From positions 1-16,655 of the forward strand of contig BLJB01000334.1 in assembly GCA_013423325.1 (NCBI GenBank): a DNA stretch of 16,655 nt. The letters run 5' to 3'. The translations under genes were made by a program, and so were the position numbers. Every line of letters begins with the position of its first letter. The stretch's first letter is position 1. Origin of the DNA: Usnea hakonensis. Lineage: Eukaryota > Ascomycota > Lecanoromycetes > Lecanorales > Parmeliaceae. Shown here piece after piece: positions 9,178 to 16,655 of the stretch. The notes below the pieces were generated by a model. The model was not told the DNA's origin, made no database searches, and worked only from the letters and a program-made list of their open reading frames with translations.

Positions 9178-12100
9178 TTAGGCCGCTCTACCCTTATATA
9201 ACTAGTCTTTTGCTAGGGAATACTAGCCTAGGAGGCCGGATTAAATTAGCTATCTAGTTAACGCCCTCGCCCCTCTTAGAGTAGTTAGTATTCTCCGTAG
9301 GTTACTAGTTCCCGCGGACTCTAGAAGTACTAGTCTAAATTGTCCTAGCCTCGGATAGAAGATAAGGATATATTTAGTATCTTATTTTAGCTAGCCGTAT
9401 TCGTAGCTAGCTATATAGATACCCGGGACCTTACGACGGAAGAGGAACTNNGATTAGGGTAGAGCTTTCGGCTTTCGCGAGGTTATAGTAAAGTATTCTC
9501 CTCGTTTTCTAGTCCTTAGGACCCTAAGCTGGTGTCCTCTTATTTTCGGGTATACCTATGCGGTAGCCTTCCTATAGGGTACGCTAGGCTATATTACCCT
9601 AGCCCTGTACTCTTCCTCTTATCGCCTCCGTCTCCTTCCTTTCTCTCTTCCTTGCGTCGTATTGTTCCTACCCTCCTCTAGGGAGGGTACCCTCGGCCTA
9701 TAAGTACTTCTCTATCGCAGGTACCGGTAGTGCCTTTACCTTACGACCTCGCTTCCCCCGGAGTGCTCTGCGGATACGTGCGTTTCCAATTTTCGTAACC
9801 TCGTATATACCCCTAAGGGCTTGGTAACGGAGGACCGCTAGGTCTAAAGAGACCTATATAGGGGGAATACCTGTCTCTACCTCTAGTTCCCTAGTATTTG
9901 TTACCTTATACGCTCCCGAGACGTATCTTAGGTACTTGTTCTGGGTTATCCCTAGCTATCTCCCTAGTGTCTTTATCGCTCCTCGCGTATCTGCCGGGTT
10001 ATACTAGATAGCCGCCGCGTATATTATCGCCGGTCGGACTATAGCCTAGTATACTATACGTACTCGGTTTAGAGTTGTTCCCTATATCGAGGCCGCCGTT
10101 ATCGATAGCGCGAGGTATTAGGACGCTATCTTGGCCTTTACCTTCTTGAGGTAGGGGCCCTACCTTAATTTTCTATCTACGTATAGGCCTAGTACCCGTA
10201 TGCTACCCTTTGGCTCTGTGACGATCGCTCCTAGGTCTACTACGGCTTTTATATTAAAGCGCTTTAGCCTTCTAGTAAGGTGGACTAGCTTATACTTCTT
10301 AGGGGCGAAAGTTACTCTATATATCTTCGCCCACTTTAGGTATACCTCGTAGGCTATCTTAAGTATTACGTAGTTGGCTTCTATACTCTTCCTATACGCT
10401 AGTAGGTAGATATTATTAACGAAGCTGCCGACTTAGAGGTTTAGCTTTAGCTTCGAGTACTCCTCGATAAGCGGTACGTTGAAGAATAGGAATAGTATAG
10501 GGGATACCGGGGACCCCTATAGGATCCCTGTCTCCGCCGGTTCTACCTCGCTTGTTTTCTGCCCTAGCGTTATTAATGTTACTCTTTCTATAAGGAAGCT
10601 CGACGTCTAGTTTACTATCTAGGGGGGGACCCCCTTAGACTTGAGGTTGTAGAGAAGCCGCTCGTAGGACACGTTATTGAATACCCCCGCTACGTCTAGA
10701 GAGAGCAGGCTGGCTATATACTACTTACCGCTACCCTATATCGTGTATACTGCGTTGACTATTATTTCTAGGGCTATCTCGGTAGACCGGCCTTTCCGTA
10801 CGCCTATCTGCTCCGGGGGGAGGAGGTTGTATTTCTCTATATAGTTGCTGAGTCTCTTGGCTATGACTGTCTCTAGAGCCTTCCCCAACGTACTTAGTAG
10901 GGCGATCGGCCGGTACGACTTTGGTTCTGAGTAGTCGTCTTTGCCCGGTTTACGGAGGACTATCGTATTGGCGATTTTGAACTCCTTCGGGTAGTAGCCT
11001 AGGTCTATATATATCTAGAAGAGCCTAGTGAGCTGTGGGAGGGCCTTACTAGTGACTAACCTTAGGAATCTGTTTAGTATCCCGTCTATCCCTGGGGCCT
11101 TGTCCTGTTTTAGGCGGAAGATCGCTATCCTGACCTCCTTTTCTATTAACTCCACGGTTGTCTCTACCGGGTTTAGGTAGATTATATCCTCGATATTAGT
11201 AAGGTCTGCCTATAGGGGTAGTAGGAAGAAGGTTCTTCGAAGTACTACTACCTTGCCTTCGAATAATCCCGCCGGATCGGCTTCCTCGTCTTTAAGCGCT
11301 AGGAACTTAGGTAGTAGCTTTGGGTTTATACTACTCTATCTAGTCTACTTAGCTAGCCCCTAGATCCCCTTCTATAACTCTTCTACTTCGTGGACTCCTC
11401 GTCTAAAGTCGAGCGTTTTGGCTCTGCTGATTACCTTGTTCCGGTATTTTACAGCCGTACGCCATTCCTCTTCTCCCCGGTTTCCGCGGCTATTCTGGTA
11501 TTCGGCCGCGAGGCGTTTCGCCTTCTACGTGGCCTCGCTATAGTCGTAGTCCTAGAACGATCGAGCCCTATCTAATGGTTTAGCCTATAGAACGGTCTCT
11601 TCTACTACCTTCCTTAGGTCTGCTATGATATCCTCTAGGTATTCGTCTATCTCTCCTCTAGTCCTTAGCTAGCTAGGAGGTAAGGAGTAGACTAGCTCTC
11701 GGATCGCGGTTTTTACGGCTTCTGGCTTTACTGTTTTCTACGCCCTTCTCCTAATAGTAGGGGCTTCTTCTATTGATAGGTCGAGCTCTGTATATACTGG
11801 GAAGTAGTCGGAGCCTATCTATAGGTCTAGACGTAGTCTATACGATTTTATTGTCTTAGTTAGTCCTAGCGTTGTAAAAACGAGGTCTATTACGCTTTCG
11901 CTACCCCTCGCCCTCTAGGTTATAGAGTCTTTAGGAAGCGCGAGTTTTATATCTGCTCCCGTGGTTATCTCTAGTAGCTCGTCCGCTTCCCTGTAGTAGC
12001 TGAACCTCCCGTAGTTGTTCTAGTTCGGGTGGTAGAGGTTAAAGTCTCCTATTACTATCTATTCCTCTTGTCCCTAGACCTCCTTCTTTAGTATTAGGAG

Positions 12101-12493
12101 GCTTGATAGGTTATTAGTAGTAACTAGGGACGGGCTAGGGTTATATACGTTAAGGATCTGAATCGCCTCTTCTCCTGCGGCTCTATCTTTTCCTTTAAGC
12201 TTTATAGTAATAGTATAGATATCCTTAGATAGGGACGTCTCTTCCTATATATTAATATCGATCCTCTTATTAACGTAGAGGTATACCCTTATACCCGCTT
12301 CGCCCCTATGTGATAGGAAGAATTCGCTAGTTCCCGGGTTGTATAATAACTTCGTATATGTATTCTACTAAGGTTCCTAGATCGCTAAGACGTCGGCCTG
12401 CTTTACCTCTAGGTTATTAAGTAGCGTCGTTATCGTTCCTAGTTCGCCTCTTATATTATACTATAGTATTATTAGGGTCTGGCTTTCCGTTAT
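9178..12493 (-). pseudogene. RIP-inactivated LINE A ORF2 (endonuclease-reverse transcriptase)
   Basis: About 1,100 codons with many TAG stops, mostly former Trp or Gln codons. The endonuclease (about 12460-11800) reads YNIRGE, QADVLAI-stop-EP, VIGDFNLYHPN (GDFN at 12038-12049), SVIDLVFTT and GSDYFPV. The last is the conserved SDH box with His read as Tyr. The reverse transcriptase (about 11160-10200) shows FRLKQDKAPGIDGIL, SYRPIALLSTLGKALE, EQIGVRKGRSTEIALE, LDVAGVFNNVS and SFVNNIYLLAY. The catalytic Asp pair is Asn-Asn at 10412-10417 and the motif-A Asp is also Asn. Near the C-terminus a Cys/His knuckle is degraded (VPGIYIASYEYG...KYILIFYPRL). No ATG survives in frame; an ATA at 12491-12493 before TESQTL is my inferred start. 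The end at TAA 9178-9180 is approximate. Two Ns at 9450-9451 break the frame. Confidence 0.88.
9450..9451. other. Two undetermined bases (NN) inside LINE A ORF2
   Basis: The ORF2 frame reads LAKAESSTLI before the Ns and resumes in another frame as FLFRRKVPGI just after them. Related LINEs usually have about ten residues here, of the type QLRTGKIGL, which are absent. The two Ns therefore probably stand for a gap longer than two bases, or a small deletion. Confidence 0.55.
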
Positions 12494-12618
12494 AGGGAGT
12501 TTGGTAACTGGGAGTTCTGTTCTTGGGCGTCTTGCATCTGGACTTCCTGGGACTCGGATGGTTGGGCTACCCCCGTTAGTCCCTAGGTTCCTGTCCCGGA
12601 CGGGATCCGTAGCGACGT

Positions 12619-13936
12619 TTAGCTAACCTCCTTTATTATGAATCTTCCTAGTCTTCCTACTCTAGGAGTTCTTCTAAGCGTCCCGGAGTCTTCCTCTTCG
12701 CGACTGTTTCTCGTATCGGTCGTATCTCGTGTTCTCTTCTTCCTGGACGGAACTATCGTGAATCCGTTAATAGTCTTCGGCGCTTCGGTAGGCCTTACCC
12801 CTCCTAGGTTGGAGGTTATTATTAGCCTTAGTATTAGCTTTCTCGCGACCTTCTCGGTCTCTTGCCTCTTTCTCGGGTATATCCTCTGGTACGCTGCGTG
12901 GCCCCTGCCGCCGTATGCCGCGCATGCTCTGAGGGCCCCCGGAGCTACCTTATTATGCTCCCTAGTATCGTGCTTCTGGTTGTACTCGGTATATCTGGTC
13001 TCATTTTTGTAGTGGGCTGCTATATAGCCCTACTCCTGGTAATTGAAGCACTGTACCGCTCCGTGTATATAGTACGATACCTCCTTCGCCTCCCCTGTCT
13101 CGACCAGGCCTCTTAGTACTAGTCCGGAGGCTATTTCTTCCGTGGCAACGTCGATAATCAGTGACGAGTACCTTTTCTTACCCCCTCCTAGCGCCGGTCT
13201 CCTCGCGCTTACTATCCACTTCGCCTTTACTACGTCTAGGCCTAGGTGTAGTCTCCTGTTATCCTCTTGTATCTTCTTCTTTACGGCTTCCTTATTCTCC
13301 GTATCTATCGCCTCGATCCTTATCCCGTATACTACTACGGTATAGGTCCTCTTTACCACCTTCGTAATCTTGAATTTCTTAGTGGCCTAGGTTGGGTCTC
13401 CCTCTAGTAGCTCCTTCGCCTTCGCGCTGGCCGTCTAGAGTTCTATATCCCCGCTCTTTAGTCGCCGCGCTGTCACGATATCTTCTAACGCGTATCCTGC
13501 TATCTTGAAGGACGCGATGAGGTTCTCGCTAGTTACCCCTGCAGTAGATGTCCTCTCCCCTTCCTCCTCTATTCTGACTAGGAGTTATCTTGTCCGCCTA
13601 GACTCTTCTGTTATCTCCCTCTGGGCCTGTGCTGCTGGCCCTCTCCTCGTATTCTGTATTAGTGACCCCGTGAAGGGGTTGCCTTTGCTCTAGCATCCCC
13701 CTGGGGAGCCCTGGAGGGTCGGAGTGCTCGCCCTACTGTCTGCTGGGCTCTGGGGCCTGCGTACTTCCCTCTGCGCGTAGGCTTCGAGGTCGATTTGCTG
13801 TCCTTTAATAAAGGTCTAGGTGCCTCCCAGGTTCTTCGTATACGCCTCCTATACGGCCGCGCTAAGCTCTCTGAACGGCGTGTTTTTGATAGCTTCCAAC
13901 GTGGCGATAGCGTCACTCGCTTGTTCCTTCCTATTT
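12619..13936 (-). pseudogene. RIP-inactivated LINE A ORF1 (gag-like, zinc knuckles), 5'-truncated
   Basis: About 439 codons in one frame, starting inside the protein at the truncation point (no ATG) and ending at TAA 12619-12621. The central part (13359-13030) is open and reads TYTVVVYGIRIEAIDTENKE through KRYSSLIIDVATEEI to AVQCFNYQE. This is the domain that precedes the knuckles in LINE ORF1 proteins, which bind the element's RNA. Three knuckles follow: CFNYQE-stop-GYIAAHY, RYTEYNQKHD and CAAYGGRGHAAY. Cys is replaced by Tyr at most metal-binding positions, the TGC-to-TAC change expected of RIP. The C-terminus is basic and serine-rich. LINE B ORF1 aligns with it, for example at EDNRRLHLGLDVV against QDNRRIYPDLEII. 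Confidence 0.85.
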
Positions 13937-13937
13937 G

Positions 13938-13950
13938 AAAATAATTAGTT
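13938..13950. repeat. Target-site duplication of LINE A, right copy
   Basis: AAAATAATTAGTT, identical to 8926-8938, directly abuts the truncated 5' end of LINE A. The match fixes the 5' boundary and shows that the truncation happened at insertion and is not a later deletion. Confidence 0.85.
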
Positions 13951-14877
13951 ACTACTATTATTAAAGAGATCGAAAAATATATTTTTAAATTATAAAATTA
14001 ATTTTATTTCTATTATTTTCTATAATATAAATAAAGCGCTACTCTAAAAATACTTTATTTAGCTAATTTTTATACTAATCTTCTTAACTACTTAACTAAA
14101 AGACGTTTTTAGAATAATTAGATTTACTAATTTCTAGTACCTTTTAATTTTATAGAGTATAATAGCTAGACCTTTATTAATAATATATACTTAAATACTT
14201 ATAGATAAAAGATAATATATTATCTAGATAATAATATCTTTTTTTATAGCTCTTTATAATAATTATTTATAATATTTTTCTTAATATATTATAGCGCTTT
14301 TATATTTTTTTTATTAGAGTAGACTCTTTATTACTCTATAAAGTAGATATAAAGTCTTAATTATTACTCTAGAAATATAATATAGAAGATTCTATAATAT
14401 TTTATATAGCTATATTATTATATTATAAAATAATAATTAGAAAATAGAAGAAAGTAGAAAAAAATAATTTATATAATATTTATATATTTAAATAGTCTAC
14501 TATTAGTAGCTTATCTAAAAGTAGAGAACGTATATCTTAATATAATATATATATAACCGCTTAGAAATTTAGTATAATAAGAAGGTTTTAAAAAGTATAT
14601 TTAAAAAAATAGCTTATCTACTTATAATTACTTTTTATAATTATCTAAATTATTAATTTTATAAGAGTTATTCTAGTTATTATTTTAATAATTATCTTTA
14701 CTATTCTTATACTTTTACTATTTTTTACTTCTACTACTCTTATACTTTTACTCTTATATTTTCGCTATTTTTATTCTAGCTATTATTCTAGTAATTATCT
14801 CTACTATTTTTATACTTTTACTATTAGAAATAGCTAGCTAGTTATCCTCTTTTTTTAATAATAAATTTACTACTAAG
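13951..14877. other. RIP-saturated AT-rich sequence between the two LINEs
   Basis: Continuation of the old target sequence beyond LINE A. It is almost free of CA and TG on both strands and closed in all frames. I recognise no protein. At about 14695-14840 there is a loose pyrimidine-rich repeat built on TATACTTTTACTATT. Read on the opposite strand it resembles the AGTA/AAAGTATA units of the minisatellite at 8384-8625, so the old sequence may contain an inverted arrangement. Confidence 0.65.
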
Positions 14878-15109
14878 TTTGAATTTGAATTTGAATTTGA
14901 ATTTATACGTCGTGTCTACCTAAGCCATAAAAGGTAATTACGGGATTCTCTATCGCCTCTTAATCCGTAGCAAGAAAACCGTTTGATACTATCGTCTTGC
15001 GTATATACTATTAGGGAAAAACCTTACTACTTCTCTACCTATATATTGCTATTCTTTTATAGATCTAAATACTACTTTCGTTATACCTCCGTTAGGATTT
15101 CTCTATTTT
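14878..15109 (-). other. 3' UTR and (TTCAAA)n tail of LINE B
   Basis: The plus strand shows four TTTGAA units at 14878-14904, which on the element's strand is a TTCAAA repeat tail. The adjacent 200 bp resemble the LINE A 3' end: CGTGTCTACCTAA, GGTAATTACGGGA and AGGGAAAAACCTTACTACTTCTC have counterparts at about 8962-9084. It shows that LINE B uses the same type of 3' end although its tail unit differs. Confidence 0.75.
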
Positions 15110-16651
15110 TTATATTCCTCCTGTTGCGATCTCCTTCTCTAAAGCTTAAATCTTGGCAAATTTAGTCTAGATTTAGATTAACTCTTCCTCGCTGAGTCCC
15201 TGGCCCTGGCTTATACTCTCCTTGATCTTCTCTCGGAGTATAGCTTTTAGTTCTGCGGGTCTACTCCTTTAGACCGAAGCTATAGATTCTATTACCGTTA
15301 TCTTCGTCTCTTTTTTCCTACTATAGTTCCCCTTCTCGGTCGTCTCCCGCTGAAGTTAACTATAGAACGGCCTCTTCTTCGCGAGCCTCCTCGCTGTATA
15401 TTTCTTTATTTTGGCCTTGAACTGATAATCCGCGGCGTATACGGTGTAGCCTTTCTTCCCGCACGCCGCGTAGCCCGGGGCTACCCTTGGTGCCACCGTT
15501 GCATGTGCTCGGGTGTCGTGTGTCTGGTTATATTTAGCGTACCGTACTTCGTTTTTGCACGCTCTCGCGATATGACTATATTCCTAGTACTTGTAGTACC
15601 TGGTTAGGGAGGCCGCCTGGTCGAACCTCTCTATAGACTTTATTTCCTTCGCTTCTACGAGCCCGTTTAGTATTAGGGTATCTACTATCTCTAGGGTCGG
15701 GAGGTTTAGTACTAATAACGAGTACTTCTTTGCCTTATAGCTATTAGATAGCCACCTGATTCCTATGATCTCTAGGTCTGGGTATATCCTCCGGTTATCC
15801 TGTTCAAGCCTCCTTTTTGTCCCTAGCTAGGCACTAGTATCCACTCTATCGACCCTAATACCGTGTGCTATTACTGGGTACACCTTTCGTATAACGCTGG
15901 CCGACGCGTACCTCTCCGTAAGCTAGGACGTGTCTTTCTCTAGGTCCTCCTTTACGTCTATCGTAGTTATCTAGATTAGGAGGTCGCTATTATAGAGGCG
16001 GCGCGCTATCTCTAGCTATTCGACTCCCTCTCTTTATATCCGTATATCTTTTAGTTCTCTTAGGATCTCTTCCGCTATTTCTCCTATACTCTTACTTTCC
16101 TTCTTATCTCTGACTCGTATTAGGAGCTATCTCCGTTTCCTCGAATCCTCCGGTTAAATCGTATAGACCGCGACGCGCGGGGGGGCCCCTCCGGGTACTT
16201 TAAATGGATTCCCCTAACTCTATCTAGTGGCTAGGCTACCTTAACGCGTCGGCGTACTTATCTAGCTTCTCGTTTATTCCCTTTCTTATTATCTTGCCTG
16301 CTTCTCTCTTTCCTATTATAGCTCTACGCGTAGCTTCGCGATTTCTCGGTTTTATCCTTCTACGAGGACTCGTATTATATCTATCGACGCGTTTCCTACT
16401 ACTCGGTAGTCATCTAGTATAGGTATAAATAGTAGCTTAAGTATCTAGAGTACTTCCTCTAGGTTCCCCGTCTTCGTTATTAGTATCGTAAACCCGGTAG
16501 TCGCGTCTTGGTCTTCTTCCGTGTCGGTGTACTCCGCCCCCTCGGGGGCAGTGGTGGTTTCTACTACCTCTGCGTTTAGAGGTGTGTCTCCCTCTCCTGG
16601 TTCTCTGCCTATTGTGAAAGGCTTCTCGTCGTGCTGGTTGTTGTACTTCAT
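15110..16651 (-). pseudogene. RIP-inactivated LINE B ORF1 (gag-like, zinc knuckles)
   Basis: 514 codons in one uninterrupted frame from ATG 16649-16651 to TAA 15110-15112; the breaks I see are nonsense codons of the RIP type. The N-terminal 68 codons are still open and acidic (DTEEDQDATTG). A charged, probably coiled-coil stretch follows (NREIAKLRVEL), then a linker with STPT and GNPF shared with LINE A. The conserved domain contains QDNRRIYPDLEII, KYSLLVLNLPTLE and NGLVEAKEI. The knuckles are degraded: RYYKY-stop-EYSHIARAC, RYAKYNQTHD and CGKKGYTVYAADY, with Tyr at most Cys positions. The C-terminal 100 residues are charged (LKAILREKIKESISQG) and unlike those of LINE A. ORF1 proteins bind element RNA; this copy cannot be translated in full. 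Confidence 0.82.
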
Positions 16652-16655
16652 CTTT

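Larger units (their letters stand above)
8939..13937 (-). mobile_element. LINE A: 5'-truncated Tad-type non-LTR retrotransposon
   Basis: A 5.0-kb minus-strand element between perfect 13-bp duplications. In its own 5' to 3' order it has ORF1 (gag-like, zinc knuckles), ORF2 (apurinic-type endonuclease, reverse transcriptase, C-terminal zinc knuckle), a short 3' untranslated region and a (TCCAA)n tail. There is no LTR and no RNase H motif that I could find. This arrangement fits the Tad clade of fungal LINEs. Compared with LINE B, about 60 N-terminal codons of ORF1 and the whole 5' UTR are missing, the usual outcome of incomplete reverse transcription. It is less AT-rich than its flanks, and its RIP damage is concentrated on one strand. 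Confidence 0.9.
14878..16655 (-). mobile_element. LINE B: Tad-like element with ORF1 only
   Basis: A minus-strand element, cut by the right edge of the window. It has a (TTCAAA)n tail, a 3' UTR related to that of LINE A, and an ORF1 that begins four bases inside the window edge. The roughly 3.3 kb of endonuclease/RT sequence found in LINE A between ORF1 and the 3' UTR is absent. It is either an internally deleted copy or a non-autonomous family mobilised by the ORF2 of a relative. It is RIP-mutated mainly on one strand, like LINE A. Confidence 0.75.

Noticed and set aside
9420..10200. RNase H domain after the LINE A reverse transcriptase
   Set aside because: No DGS-type or other RNase H motif could be found. 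The region fits the thumb-like and C-terminal knuckle segments of Tad elements without RNase H.
11390..11575. 61-codon plus-strand open frame
   Set aside because: Antisense to ORF2 between endonuclease and RT, with no motif.
12638..13116. Plus-strand open frames with hydrophobic, membrane-like translations
   Set aside because: They lie antisense to LINE A ORF1, whose frame, knuckles and similarity to LINE B are clear. The plus-strand frames stay open because RIP removed plus-strand CpA while TAA/TAG arose on the minus strand.
13142..13693. Further plus-strand open frames of 60-70 codons
   Set aside because: These too are shadows of the minus-strand ORF1 and have low-complexity Ser/Leu content with no family motif.
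13659..13916. 85-codon minus-strand Arg-rich open frame
   Set aside because: It is in another frame from the ORF1 coding frame, which runs through the same bases with recognisable similarity to LINE B (STPT, GNPF). The Arg-rich product is an out-of-frame reading.
14983..15165. 60-codon plus-strand open frame, Tyr/Phe-rich
   Set aside because: It overlaps the 3' UTR and the end of ORF1 of LINE B on the opposite strand. Its composition reflects AT-richness only.
16180..16340. Apparent frameshift in LINE B ORF1
   Set aside because: An alternative frame looks protein-like here, but the start ATG, the knuckles and the final stop all share one frame. That frame aligns with LINE A across the stretch (STPT, GNPF).

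Overview
The window looks like a decayed, transposon-dense block of heterochromatin from a filamentous ascomycete (Pezizomycotina). CpA and TpG dinucleotides are almost absent over most of it, TpA is in excess, and every recognisable reading frame is broken by TAG/TAA codons and by Cys-to-Tyr, Asp-to-Asn and Trp-to-stop changes. That is the signature of repeat-induced point mutation (RIP), the fungal process that turns C into T in duplicated DNA, mainly at CpA. I see no intact gene, tRNA, rRNA or CRISPR array.

Layout. (1) Bases 1-75 are a less mutated scrap, possibly the end of an LTR. (2) Bases 76-1101, 7783-8925 and 13951-14877 are an old, RIP-saturated, AT-rich sequence. They become one continuous stretch when the insertions at 1102-7777 and 8939-13937 are removed. 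This old layer carries a histone-H3-like coding remnant (7934-8170), an 18-bp minisatellite (8384-8625) and a 26-bp tandem duplication. (3) Bases 1102-7777 are a complete Ty3/Gypsy LTR retrotransposon on the minus strand. It has two 184-bp LTRs, a 5-bp target duplication (ATCCC), a polypurine tract, gag, and pol in the order protease, reverse transcriptase, RNase H, integrase, chromodomain, so it is a chromovirus. (4) Bases 8939-13937 are a 5'-truncated Tad-type LINE on the minus strand (LINE A), with ORF1, an endonuclease/RT ORF2 and a short-repeat tail, flanked by a 13-bp target duplication. (5) Bases 14878-16655 are a second, related minus-strand LINE (LINE B). It has a frame-coherent ORF1 followed directly by a 3' end like that of LINE A, with no ORF2.

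The layers have different mutation states. The old sequence and the Gypsy element have lost CA and TG on both strands. The two LINEs have lost CA on the plus strand but keep many TG, meaning G-to-A on their coding strand, so they were mutated mostly on one strand and probably later. All the elements are dead copies: catalytic Asp pairs read Asn-Asn and the zinc-knuckle cysteines mostly read Tyr. Points most worth a second look are the H3-like remnant, the ORF1-only LINE B and the strand-asymmetric RIP.
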